Shown here: positions 17,061 to 25,832 of the stretch, piece by piece
How positions within the stretch are numbered: position 1 is the first letter of the stretch
Layout: each line of letters opens with the position of its first letter
Notes under the pieces: model-generated
What the model saw: the letters and a program-made list of their open reading frames with translations, nothing else
What the model was told of the DNA's origin: nothing
Database searches by the model: none
Program-made: the position numbers and the translations under genes
Assembly (NCBI GenBank): GCA_003150035.1
Contig: QALR01000018.1
Location: 151,478-215,477 of the forward strand
Length of the DNA stretch: 64,000 bases
Reading direction: 5' to 3'
Origin: Clostridiales bacterium
GTDB taxonomy: Bacteria; Bacillota; Clostridia; Oscillospirales; CAG-272

Positions 17061-20000
17061 TGAGCGAAAATATTTGACTGCCGCCCGGAACATTCCGATT
17101 TCAAAATTGCCCGGAACATTCCGATAAAGCCCGGAACCTATCCGCTCAGAATGACCCATCTTGCCAAAGACTCTTCCATCCGGAGAGGTAATCCCCTCAA
17201 CAGCAAAAGCAGAACCGTTGGGATTGAAGTGAACGTCATAGGTCGGATTTCCCTCCATATCCACATACTGCGTTGCAATCTGCCCGCGGCCGGCAAGCTC
17301 GCGCACTACGGCGTCGGAAGCAAGGAACCGTCCCTCTCCGTGAGAAATCGGAACGGTGATGATATCGCCCACCGCCATCTCGGAAAGCCACGGAGAAAGA
17401 TTGGAGCATATTCTCGTCCGGACAAGCCTTGACTGATGCCGGCCAATGACGTTATACGTCAGCGTCGGAGCCGTCTCGTCGGCATCGATGATTTTCCCAT
17501 ACGGAACAAGCCCCAATTTTATGAGGGCCTGAAATCCGTTGCAGATGCCCGCCATCAGCCCCGCACGCCGGTCAAGAAGCTCGCCTGTCGCCTCCTTCAC
17601 GCCGGCATTGCGGAAAAAGGCGGTGATGAATTTTCCAGATCCGTCCGGCTCATCTCCACCGGAGAAGCCGCCCGGAATGAAAATAATCTGGGACTGCGCG
17701 ATTTTTTCGGCAAACCGCTCGGCCGAACGGGAGATTCCCGCCGCCGTCAGATTGTTGATGACGAAGATTTCCGGCTCCGCGCCGGCGTCGGAAAACGCCT
17801 TAGCGCTGTCATATTCGCAGTTGGTGCCCGGAAACACCGGGATAAGCACTTTCGGCCTCGCGACCTTTACAGCAGGTGCTGCATGAACGCCGCCCTCATA
17901 GGCAAACGCGGGAAATTTTCCGTCTCTTGTCGGGATATTGCAAGGATAAATCGGCTCCAGAGCCGATTCATATGCGACAAGCAAGGATCCCAAAGCAAGA
18001 CTGCCACCGTGATAGGAAATGATTCGTTCGGAAAGGGTTTCTCCAAGAGGGACGCCGATCTCCGCAGGCTCTGCAAGCTCCAGAATAAACGAGCCGTAGG
18101 CGTATCCGAAAAGATCCTTCATGGAAAGCGCCTCATCATACCGGAAACCGATTCCGTTGCCGAAGCACATCTTCATAACGGCCTCCGCCACACCGCCCAT
18201 GGTCGGCGTATAGGCCGCGAGAACCTTCCCGCCTCTCATAAGAGCCGTTACCGTGTCAAATGTCCGAATGAGGGAATCCGCTGTCGGAAGCCCGTTTTTA
18301 TCATAGTCCGGACGCAGCCATACCGCCCGATGTCCTGTCCCCTTCCATTCGCCGGAAAGGATATGCACCGCTTTTTCCGTCGTAACGGCAAAGGAAACGA
18401 GCGTCGGCGGCACGTCGATATTCTCAAAGGAGCCGCTCATGGAATCCTTTCCGCCGATGGCAGCGATGCCAAGATCCATTTGTGCCTTAAATGCGCCGAG
18501 CAGTGCCGCTGCCGGCTTTCCCCAACGATGCGCGTCACGGCCCGGTTTTTCAAAATACTCTTGGAACGTCAAATAAACGTCCTCAAATTTCGCGCCGGAT
18601 GCAATCAGTTTGGAAACTGATTCCACAACGGCAAGATACGCGCCGTGATACGGACTTTTTTCCGAAATCATCGGATTATAGCCCCATGCCATAACGGAGC
18701 AGTCATCCGTATGTCCTTTTTCCACAGGGAGCTTATGCGCCATCGCCTGAATCGGCGTCAGCTGATATTGGCCGCCGAACGGCATAAGCACGGTTCCGGC
18801 GCCGATCGTCGAGTCAAAACGCTCGGAAAGCCCCCGTCTTGAGCAAAGATTGAGATCGCGCGCAAGCTTTCCATATTCTGCGGCAAAATCCGTTCCTATC
18901 TCTTTCTTAAAGGCAAGAGGCGCCGCAGTCGCGATTTCGATATGCTTTTCCGCTCCGTTGGAGTTCAAAAATGCACGGGAAAGATTGACGATTTCCGTTC
19001 CCCTCCACTGCATGACAAGCCGCGGTTCTGCCGTAACCCTCGCTACAATGGTCGCCTCTAAATTCTCCGAATCGGCAAGCGCCTGAAAATGCGCCGCATC
19101 CTCTGCGGAAACGACAACTGCCATACGCTCCTGAGATTCGCTGATAGCAAGCTCCGTACCGTCAAGGCCCTCATACTTCTTCGGCACAGCGTCTAGATTG
19201 ATAAAAAGACCGTCTGCAAGCTCGCCGATGGCGACCGATACGCCCCCCGCGCCGAAATCGTTGCACCGCTTAATTAGGCGGCTCGCTTCAGGATTCCGGA
19301 ACAGACGCTGAAGCTTGCGCTCCTCCGGCGCATTTCCCTTCTGCACCTCCGCGCCGCAGCTCTCAAGCGACGAAAGATTATGAGATTTGGAAGAGCCGGT
19401 AGCGCCGCCGCAGCCATCACGACCCGTTCTTCCGCCAAGCAGAATCACAACATCCCCCGGCGCCGGGCATTCGCGCCTCACATTCGCTTCCGGCGCCGCA
19501 CCAAGCACAGCGCCGATTTCCATGTGTTTGGCGACATAACCGGGATGATAAATTTCATCGACCTGTCCGGTCGCAAGTCCGATTTGATTTCCGTAGGAGG
19601 AGTAGCCGGCCGCAGCCGTCGTCACAATCTTTCTCTGCGGCAGCTTGCCCGGAATCGTCTGAGACACCGGAACGGTCGGGTTGGAGGCCCCTGTCACACG
19701 CATCGCCGCATAAACATAGGAGCGCCCGGACAGCGGGTCGCGGATGGCACCGCCGATACAGGTGGCGGCCCCTCCGAACGGCTCAATTTCCGTCGGGTGG
19801 TTATGCGTCTCATTTTTAAAAAGCAGAAGCCACGGTTCTGTTTTCCCGTCGATTTCCACGTCGATCTTCACGGTGCAGGCGTTGATTTCATCGGATTCGT
19901 CAAGCTTTTCAAGCTTTCCTGCCCTTTTCAGGGCCTTTGCCGCGAGCGTTGCGATATCCATCAGGCATATGGGCTTGGTCCTGCCCAGTGATTCCCTTGT

Positions 20001-20753
20001 TTTCAGATATTCCTCATAAGCGGCGGCGAGCTCCTCGTCCGCAAAGCTTACCCGGTCAATGGTTGTGAGAAACGTCGTATGCCGGCAATGGTCGGACCAA
20101 TAGGTGTCGATCATTTTGATTTCCGTAATGGTAGGGGCCCTGCCCTCTTTTCTGAAATAATCCCGGCAAAACCGAATATCCCCCTCGTCCATCGCAAGCC
20201 CGCGGTCACGAATAAAAGCGGCAAGCCCCTCGTCGTCAAGCTCCGTGAACCCGTTCAAAATTTCAACGGAAGAAGGAACGCAAACATCCGGCGTCAGGGT
20301 CTGCGGAAGCGTCAAAGACGCCTCGCGGCATTCCACCGGGTTTATCACATACTTTTTGACGCGCTCCATATCCTCATCCGTGAGCGTTCCATAAAGCAGA
20401 TAGACCTTTGCCGTCCGGACGAGCGGCCGCTCGCCCTCGGAAAGGATTTGGATACACTGTGCCGCCGAATCCGCACGTTGGTCAAACTGCCCCGGCAGAT
20501 ATTCCACCGCGAAAACCAAGGAAGCATCCCCGGCATTGATTTCGTCTCGTACAATATCCAGCTGTGGCTCCGCAAAAACCGTCTTTTTGCATGCCTCAAA
20601 CAGCGACGCATCGATGTTCTCCACATCGTATCGATTCAAGATCCGAAGCCCCGTCAGGTTCTCTATATCGAGAAGTCCCGTAAGATCGGCAAGCAGAGAG
20701 GACGCCTCATGTGCCAGCTCCGGTTTCTTTTCCACATAAACTCTGTATACCAT
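17058..20753 (-). CDS. purL: Phosphoribosylformylglycinamidine synthase, single-chain
   Basis: A 1231-residue FGAM synthase converting FGAR plus glutamine and ATP to FGAM, step 4 of purine synthesis. The catalytic half shows YWSDHCRHTTFLT, NETHNHPTEIEPFGGAATCIGG and the two AIRS-type repeats. The C-terminal class I glutaminase has the nucleophile motif GICNGFQAL, the opening PVFPGTNCEYD and the histidine motif SHGEGRF. It is fused, unlike the PurS-PurQ-PurL split of Bacilli, and corresponds to the shorter clostridial form of the large PurL. It is the last gene of the operon; purD ends 11 bp before its ATG, with AAGGAG. Confidence 0.97.
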   Translation of the reverse strand: MVYRVYVEKKPELAHEASSLLADLTGLLDIENLTGLRILNRYDVENIDASLFEACKKTVFAEPQLDIVRDEINAGDASLVFAVEYLPGQFDQRADSAAQCIQILSEGERPLVRTAKVYLLYGTLTDEDMERVKKYVINPVECREASLTLPQTLTPDVCVPSSVEILNGFTELDDEGLAAFIRDRGLAMDEGDIRFCRDYFRKEGRAPTITEIKMIDTYWSDHCRHTTFLTTIDRVSFADEELAAAYEEYLKTRESLGRTKPICLMDIATLAAKALKRAGKLEKLDESDEINACTVKIDVEIDGKTEPWLLLFKNETHNHPTEIEPFGGAATCIGGAIRDPLSGRSYVYAAMRVTGASNPTVPVSQTIPGKLPQRKIVTTAAAGYSSYGNQIGLATGQVDEIYHPGYVAKHMEIGAVLGAAPEANVRRECPAPGDVVILLGGRTGRDGCGGATGSSKSHNLSSLESCGAEVQKGNAPEERKLQRLFRNPEASRLIKRCNDFGAGGVSVAIGELADGLFINLDAVPKKYEGLDGTELAISESQERMAVVVSAEDAAHFQALADSENLEATIVARVTAEPRLVMQWRGTEIVNLSRAFLNSNGAEKHIEIATAAPLAFKKEIGTDFAAEYGKLARDLNLCSRRGLSERFDSTIGAGTVLMPFGGQYQLTPIQAMAHKLPVEKGHTDDCSVMAWGYNPMISEKSPYHGAYLAVVESVSKLIASGAKFEDVYLTFQEYFEKPGRDAHRWGKPAAALLGAFKAQMDLGIAAIGGKDSMSGSFENIDVPPTLVSFAVTTEKAVHILSGEWKGTGHRAVWLRPDYDKNGLPTADSLIRTFDTVTALMRGGKVLAAYTPTMGGVAEAVMKMCFGNGIGFRYDEALSMKDLFGYAYGSFILELAEPAEIGVPLGETLSERIISYHGGSLALGSLLVAYESALEPIYPCNIPTRDGKFPAFAYEGGVHAAPAVKVARPKVLIPVFPGTNCEYDSAKAFSDAGAEPEIFVINNLTAAGISRSAERFAEKIAQSQIIFIPGGFSGGDEPDGSGKFITAFFRNAGVKEATGELLDRRAGLMAGICNGFQALIKLGLVPYGKIIDADETAPTLTYNVIGRHQSRLVRTRICSNLSPWLSEMAVGDIITVPISHGEGRFLASDAVVRELAGRGQIATQYVDMEGNPTYDVHFNPNGSAFAVEGITSPDGRVFGKMGHSERIGSGLYRNVPGNFEIGMFRAAVKYFRS

Positions 20754-20763
20754 GGTTTTCTCC

Positions 20764-22032
20764 TTATCCTAACGCCGCAAGCGCGCGCGCCCCGATATCT
20801 TTTCTGTAAAAACCGTTTTCCAATTTGACTTTTTCCGCCTTCCGATAGGCGGCCTCCACGGCCCGCGGCAGCGTATCCGCAATGGCGGTAACGCCGAGCA
20901 CACGCCCGCCGGCGCTGACAAGGCCATCTTCCGTCTTTTTTGCTCCGGCAACATAAATGACCCCGTCGTCTCCGTCAGCGGGATAGGAGAGCGGATAACC
21001 GCTTTCATATTTCACCGGGTAGCCTTTGGAGGCAACAATGACACAACAGGCAGCACTCTTGCGGAATCGGACAGGCACTTCGGAAAGCCTGCCCGCCGCC
21101 GTCGCCATCATAATGGTGAGAAGGTCATCTTCCAGCAGCGGCAGCACAACCTGCGTTTCGGGATCGCCAAACCGGCAGTTGTATTCAATGACCCGAGGGC
21201 CAGACGGAGTCAGCATCAGCCCGAAATACAAGCAGCCGCAGAACGGACGCCCCTCCGCCTTCATCGCACGGATGGTAGGCAGAAAAATCGTCTCCATACA
21301 GATCGCTGCCATCTCCGGTGTGTAATACGGATTCGGCGCTATCGTTCCCATGCCGCCGGTATTCGGGCCCGTATCGCCGTCGCCCGCGCGCTTGTGGTCC
21401 ATGGAGGAAACCATCGGCACAAGCGTCTCCCCGTCCGTAAAGGAGAGCACCGACACCTCAGGTCCTGTCAGATATTCTTCTATGACGACCCGCGCGCCTG
21501 ACTCGCCAAAAATTTTATCCGCCATCATGGCACGGACCGCCGATTTTGCCGCCTCGCGGGTTTCGGCAATGATAACGCCCTTGCCGAGAGCAAGTCCGTC
21601 CGCCTTGATAACGGCCGGAAGCGGCGCCGTGTCAAGATAGGCAAGCGCCGCCGTCATATCGTCAAATACTTCATAGGCGGCCGTCGGAATGCCATATTTT
21701 TTCATCAAATTTTTGGCAAAGACCTTGCTTCCTTCCAAAATCGCAGCGTTTTTACGCGGCCCGAAGCAGGAAATGCCCTCCGCCTCCAGCGCATCCACCG
21801 CGCCGAGCACGAGCGGATCATCCGGCGCCACGACGGCAAAATCAATTTCCTTTTCTTTGGCAAAGGCGACGATCCCCTCGATATCCTTGGCGCCGATATC
21901 GACGCAGACCGCATCCGCGGCGATTCCCCCGTTGCCGGGAAGCGCATAAATGACTTCCACCGCCGGATTTTCCTTTAACTTTTTGATGATCGCATGCTCG
22001 CGGCCTCCGCCGCCGACTACCATCAGCTTCAT
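20764..22032 (-). CDS. purD: Phosphoribosylamine-glycine ligase
   Basis: ATP-grasp enzyme joining phosphoribosylamine and glycine, step 2 of purine synthesis, 422 residues. Seen: MKLMVVGGGGREHAI at the N terminus, AVIKADGLALGKGVIIAET (ATP-grasp lysine region), GPNTGGMGTIAPNPYYTPE, and YNCRFGDPETQVVLPLLEDDL (metal ligands). The ATG at 22032 was chosen over 22083 because GGAGG precedes it and the protein then begins exactly at the conserved Rossmann motif. It lies between the Dabb gene and purL. Confidence 0.97.
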   Translation of the reverse strand: MKLMVVGGGGREHAIIKKLKENPAVEVIYALPGNGGIAADAVCVDIGAKDIEGIVAFAKEKEIDFAVVAPDDPLVLGAVDALEAEGISCFGPRKNAAILEGSKVFAKNLMKKYGIPTAAYEVFDDMTAALAYLDTAPLPAVIKADGLALGKGVIIAETREAAKSAVRAMMADKIFGESGARVVIEEYLTGPEVSVLSFTDGETLVPMVSSMDHKRAGDGDTGPNTGGMGTIAPNPYYTPEMAAICMETIFLPTIRAMKAEGRPFCGCLYFGLMLTPSGPRVIEYNCRFGDPETQVVLPLLEDDLLTIMMATAAGRLSEVPVRFRKSAACCVIVASKGYPVKYESGYPLSYPADGDDGVIYVAGAKKTEDGLVSAGGRVLGVTAIADTLPRAVEAAYRKAEKVKLENGFYRKDIGARALAALG

Positions 22033-22079
22033 ATTTGTATCCTCCCCGCGCCACCCTTCTGCGGCGGCGCGCTGTTTTC

Positions 22080-22400
22080 TCATTTTTCTCTTGTTTCCGC
22101 CTGCAGAACGTAATCAAAAGAAGCGCGCTTCTCCCGCAAGGGGGTAATATAGGCGCGGAACGCCACATGCACCGGATGATCCCGATACGCTGTGAGCGAC
22201 GCGATATCCTCAAAATCGAGGAACAGCGCGATGTCATAATTTTCCCGAGGCGTACCATTGGGAGCCGTTCGGACCTCAAAACGCTTTACATACGGAATTT
22301 CCGAAAGCGTCTGTGCGCGCGCTTCCGCTTCCCGCAGGAGCGCCTCTCTTGACTTTCCGGTATTTTCCGCAAATCGAAACATGACAATGTGACGCAGCAT
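22080..22400 (-). CDS. Dabb (stress-responsive alpha/beta-barrel) domain protein
   Basis: A 106-residue protein that is one Dabb domain: MLRHIVMFRFAENTGKSREA at the start, then ALFLDFEDIASLTAYRDHPVHVAF, the family's H-P-x-H region. Dabb proteins are dimeric alpha+beta barrels of the ferredoxin-like superfamily; functions range from stress proteins to olivetolic acid cyclase, so no reaction can be assigned. It lies between the AICAR transformylase and purD in the purine operon, on the same strand. A role as an accessory to purine or folate chemistry is only inferred from position. Confidence 0.87.
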   Translation of the reverse strand: MLRHIVMFRFAENTGKSREALLREAEARAQTLSEIPYVKRFEVRTAPNGTPRENYDIALFLDFEDIASLTAYRDHPVHVAFRAYITPLREKRASFDYVLQAETREK

Positions 22401-22460
22401 TTTCCCTAACCTTTCTCCGGAAAAACCGGCTTTTATTTTTATCCGATAAAAACGGCGGAA

Positions 22461-22481
22461 GCCGGCCCTCTTTCAGCCGGC
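22461..22481 (-). terminator. Possible attenuator inside the purine operon
   Basis: GCCGGC (22461-22466) and GCCGGC (22476-22481) pair around a 9-nt loop. On the minus strand the stem is followed by TTCCGCCGTTTTT. A second AT-rich palindrome (TTTTTATC/GATAAAAA) lies just beyond. This could reduce expression of the Dabb-purD-purL end. Confidence 0.35.
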
Positions 22482-22495
22482 ATACCGTATATAGA

Positions 22496-23680
22496 TCAAT
22501 GATGGAAAAGCCGCATTCCCGTGAACGCCATGGCGATGCCGTATTTATCGCAGCATTCGATGACGAGGTCGTCCCGCACGGAGCCGCCCGGCTCGGCGAT
22601 ATAGGATACGCCGCTCTTTTTCGCCCGCTCGATGTTGTCTCCAAATGGGAAAAACGCATCGGAACCGAGAGAAACGCCCGAAATTCCGGCAAGATAATCC
22701 GCCGCTTCCTTCTCCGTGAGCGGCTCGGGACGGCGCGTAAAGTATTTTTGCCAAACGCCGTCGGCACAGACATCCTCTTCGTTTTTGTTGATATATCCGT
22801 CTATGACATTGTCGCGGTCCGGTCTGCCGAGCGTGGGCAAAAACGGAAGGGAAAGCACTTTCTCATGACGGCGAAGCTGCCATGTATCTGCCTTATTTCC
22901 CGCAAGACGCGTGCAGTGGATTCTGGACTGCTGTCCGGCGCCCACGCCGATGGCCTGCCCGTCCACGGCATAGCAAACGGAGTTCGACTGCGTATATTTC
23001 AGTGTGATAAGCGAAATGATGAGATCTCTCTTCGCGCTCTCCGGCAGCGTCTTGTTTTTGGTGACGACATTGGAGAGCAGCGCCTCGTTTATTTCAAAAT
23101 TGTTGCGCCCCTGCTCGAAAGTAACGCCGAATACTTCTTTGGTCTCCACAGGAGACGGAACATAGGAAGGATCGATCTTTACAATGTTATAGTTCCCTTT
23201 TCGTTTGGTTTTCAGAATCTCCAACGCCTCGGGCGTATAGCCGGGCGCGATGATACCGTCCGAAACCTCACGCTTTATGAGCTGTGCCGTCGTTTTGTCG
23301 CATACATCAGAAAGCGCGATCCAGTCGCCGAAAGACGACATTCTGTCCGTGCCGCGCGCTCTGGCATAGGCGCAGGCGAGGGGCGAATCATCCAGTCCCT
23401 CGATATCCTCCACAAAGCAGGCAGCTTTAAGCTCACGGGAAAGCGGATTTGCCACAGCGGCGGACGTCGGGCTCACATGCTTGAACGAGGTCGCCGAGGG
23501 CATACCGGTCGCGGCGGAAAGCTCGTGCACGAGCTGCCAGGAATTAAAGGCATCCAGAAAATTGATATAGCCGGGACGTCCCGAGAGGATTTCAATCGGG
23601 AGATCGCCCCCATCCTTCATATAGATTCTTGCCGGCTTCTGATTGGGATTACAGCCATATTTCAGTTCAAACTCTTTCAC
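22496..23680 (-). CDS. purH: AICAR transformylase, stand-alone (PurH C-terminal type)
   Basis: A 394-residue phosphoribosylaminoimidazolecarboxamide formyltransferase that uses 10-formyl-THF to make FAICAR. It corresponds to the C-terminal domain of bifunctional PurH only: LKYGCNPNQKPARIY near the N terminus, the catalytic Lys-His in SFKHVSPTSAA, and SNSVCYAVDGQAIGVGAGQQSRIHC. The N-terminal IMP cyclohydrolase domain is missing; that activity is supplied by the neighbouring purO-type gene. The start is GTG at 23680, with GGAGGAAG. It begins 18 bp after the cyclohydrolase gene, so the pair is probably made in equal amounts. Confidence 0.93.
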   Translation of the reverse strand: MKEFELKYGCNPNQKPARIYMKDGGDLPIEILSGRPGYINFLDAFNSWQLVHELSAATGMPSATSFKHVSPTSAAVANPLSRELKAACFVEDIEGLDDSPLACAYARARGTDRMSSFGDWIALSDVCDKTTAQLIKREVSDGIIAPGYTPEALEILKTKRKGNYNIVKIDPSYVPSPVETKEVFGVTFEQGRNNFEINEALLSNVVTKNKTLPESAKRDLIISLITLKYTQSNSVCYAVDGQAIGVGAGQQSRIHCTRLAGNKADTWQLRRHEKVLSLPFLPTLGRPDRDNVIDGYINKNEEDVCADGVWQKYFTRRPEPLTEKEAADYLAGISGVSLGSDAFFPFGDNIERAKKSGVSYIAEPGGSVRDDLVIECCDKYGIAMAFTGMRLFHH

Positions 23681-23698
23681 GTATTTCTTCCTCCGGTA

Positions 23699-24418
23699 TT
23701 ATTGATTTTTATTGATCATGCGATTCTGCACCGTACCGTCCGCAAGGTCGATATAGCGGACGTACAGGGAAATCCTGTTGTTCTCGTCAAGCGCGTTCCA
23801 CAGGGAATCCGTGAACACATCGATGTCGTCCGGGATCTCCGTTCGCTCCGGTTCGCCCGTAAAGGTCGGGATCGGGTTCCCGTCGCAGTTATATGTGTGA
23901 ATAAAGTGACCGACTCCCGCAAGCGCCGGATACCGGAACAGATACCGTGCGCAGGCAGAGCCTTCCCTGTCCGCGCTTTTGAGAATGCTCATCTCATAGG
24001 TAAAGTTTCCGCCCGCAAAATGCAGAATGCCGCTGATACGGGGCGTAAAATTCGGCGCGTCCGGCTCAAACTCGCGCGTTTCGAGCGCCTGCGCAAACGT
24101 TTTCCCGGCCTTGATAAAATCATAAATTGTGTCGGTCTGATCGCCGTTTGTGACAATGAGTGCATCTCCGATACGGCGCACCGGCGAATAAATGATGAGA
24201 GAGGGATCCTCTACCTTTGAGCGGTCAAACGGATGAATGATCACCTCGTCGCCGTTCTCTACAAAAATCCGGTTGCGGCTGTTTTCACTGCGACCCATAA
24301 TAAAATAAGCAAAGACCGCTTTTTTTCCGTCCGCGCTTTTTCCAATGACGATGCCGCGTCCGACATAAGAATTGCCGCGGACAAGCGACGCCATGGACTG
24401 TGTCTGATAAATATCCAT
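23699..24418 (-). CDS. purO: IMP cyclohydrolase, PurO-type
   Basis: A 239-residue protein of the archaeal-type IMP cyclohydrolase family that closes FAICAR to IMP. Seen: LVRGNSYVGRGIVIG near the N terminus, YFIMGRSENSRNRIF, PSLIIYSPVRRIG and PRISGILH, which are the conserved blocks of this family (N-terminal-nucleophile-like fold). The ATG at 24418 has AAAGGA nine bases upstream; a GTG at 24439 in frame has no site. In Bacteria this family is common only in some Clostridia and relatives, where it replaces the PurH N-terminal domain. Confidence 0.9.
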   Translation of the reverse strand: MDIYQTQSMASLVRGNSYVGRGIVIGKSADGKKAVFAYFIMGRSENSRNRIFVENGDEVIIHPFDRSKVEDPSLIIYSPVRRIGDALIVTNGDQTDTIYDFIKAGKTFAQALETREFEPDAPNFTPRISGILHFAGGNFTYEMSILKSADREGSACARYLFRYPALAGVGHFIHTYNCDGNPIPTFTGEPERTEIPDDIDVFTDSLWNALDENNRISLYVRYIDLADGTVQNRMINKNQ

Positions 24419-24508
24419 TCTATAAAATCCTTTCTTCACGCCAAAGAGTAAGACGTGCTAAATATTTCTGAAAGGGAAAAGATTTCCCTCTGTCCGGATG
24501 CGCACCCC

Positions 24509-25126
24509 TTATTCCTGCTCATCCGCTCTGATTTTTGCCGATACCAGTTCCGCCGCCGCGGGAAGCAGCTGCCACTCCGCCTGCTCCATCACGCGGCGCT
24601 GCAGAATCTCCGGCGTGTCGCCGTCCCGCACCTCCACCGCCTTCTGAAGGATGATTTTTCCCCCGTCCGGCACCTCGTTGACAAAATGCACCGTCGCCCC
24701 TGTCACCTTGACGCCGTAGGCAAGCGCCGCCTCATGGACGCGAAGCCCATAAAATCCCGCGCCGCAGAACGACGGGATCAGCGACGGATGCACATTGAGA
24801 ATCCGATTCGGATAGGCGGCGGTAAAATCCGCCGAGAGAATACTCATAAAGCCCGCCAAAACAATCAGCTCGATACCGTATTCCCGCAAAAGTTTTAGGA
24901 TTTGCTCTTCAAAAGCTTCCCCGGAGCCGCACGCCGCCTTTGTGACAACATAGGAAGGAATGCCGGCGCGCGCTGCTCTTTCTAACGCAAAAGCGCCTTC
25001 CTTGCTGGAGACTACAAGGGAAAGCTTGCCGGAATGCAGCTTCCCCGACGCCTCGGCGTCGATAAGCGCCTGCAGATTGGTGCCGCCGCCTGAAACAAGC
25101 ACGGCGATTTTGACGGGACTTTCCAT
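24509..25126 (-). CDS. purN: Phosphoribosylglycinamide formyltransferase
   Basis: A 205-residue GAR transformylase using 10-formyl-THF, step 3 of the pathway. Seen: KIAVLVSGGGTNLQALIDA at the N terminus, NRILNVHPSLIPSFCGAGFYGL with the catalytic Asn-x-His-Pro, and TVHFVNEVPDGG with the catalytic aspartate region. The ATG at 25126 follows AAAGGATG. It sits directly after the formate/nitrite transporter gene, and is followed by purO. PurN, not the formate-dependent PurT, is present, so formate must first be attached to THF. Confidence 0.96.
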   Translation of the reverse strand: MESPVKIAVLVSGGGTNLQALIDAEASGKLHSGKLSLVVSSKEGAFALERAARAGIPSYVVTKAACGSGEAFEEQILKLLREYGIELIVLAGFMSILSADFTAAYPNRILNVHPSLIPSFCGAGFYGLRVHEAALAYGVKVTGATVHFVNEVPDGGKIILQKAVEVRDGDTPEILQRRVMEQAEWQLLPAAAELVSAKIRADEQE

Positions 25127-25157
25127 TTGACATCCTTTCTGCCCCGAATCTCGGGCG

Positions 25158-25832
25158 TCATGGTACAAGATTTTCCGTTTTGGAAGACACCGCTTCCTCT
25201 GGCTTCGGACTTTTATGCTCTTTTGGAGGCTTTTCCCGGCAAAGAACAAGGAGGGACGTCATCAAAACCGCGCCCGCCGCATTTCCGAGAATCACAATCC
25301 ACAAATACAGGAACGCTTCCATGCTCACAATGCCGGACGCTGAAAAATAGAACATATTGGCAATCGAATGCTCAAATCCGCTGAGAATAAAGACGGGCAC
25401 GCAGAAAAAAATCCCCCACACGGACTGGTTTTTCCGATAGATCACGACGGCAAGATACATGAGAATACCGCAGAAAAGCGCTCGGATAAAGGTTTCCGGC
25501 ACAGCCTGCGCGAGCTTTCCCTCGCAAAGCGTCAGCGCCTTCTCGCCAAGGGACGGCATGGCATACCGGATAGCGACGCCGGCGGCAAAGGTGCCGATAA
25601 GGTTGCCGAGCAGGGACAGCAGCAGCGCCGAAACGTCCGCCTTTGTATGTGACTCCACGATAAACCCGACCTTGCCGGTAAAGAGCGCAAAGCCGCGCAT
25701 ACAGATGCAGAGCAGCGCTACGGAAAAAAGCACTGCACCGACATATTTATTGTCGCAGGAAAGATAAACGCTGCCGCCGATTCCAATTAAAATACCGGCA
25801 ATCACACCAAGCAAAAGATCTCGCCTCAGCAT
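25158..25832 (-). CDS. Formate/nitrite transporter (FNT) family channel
   Basis: A 224-residue membrane protein with about six hydrophobic helices, starting [20 protein letters not shown]. The diagnostic FNT central-histidine motif appears as [16 protein letters not shown], and ALFTGK replaces the usual ELFTGN. It is shorter than typical FocA/NirC (about 270-285) because the cytoplasmic N-terminal helix is missing; the membrane core looks complete. The gene overlaps purM by 7 bp and lies before purN, so it is translationally coupled to purine synthesis. Formate import for 10-formyl-THF, or export of excess formate, is the likely role; the substrate is inferred. Confidence 0.85.
   Translation of the reverse strand: MLRRDLLLGVIAGILIGIGGSVYLSCDNKYVGAVLFSVALLCICMRGFALFTGKVGFIVESHTKADVSALLLSLLGNLIGTFAAGVAIRYAMPSLGEKALTLCEGKLAQAVPETFIRALFCGILMYLAVVIYRKNQSVWGIFFCVPVFILSGFEHSIANMFYFSASGIVSMEAFLYLWIVILGNAAGAVLMTSLLVLCREKPPKEHKSPKPEEAVSSKTENLVP

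Noticed and set aside
22499..24220. A 573-residue plus-strand open frame opposite purH and purO.
   Set aside because: It is antisense to two well-conserved purine genes, has no ribosome site or recognisable domain, and reflects codon bias.
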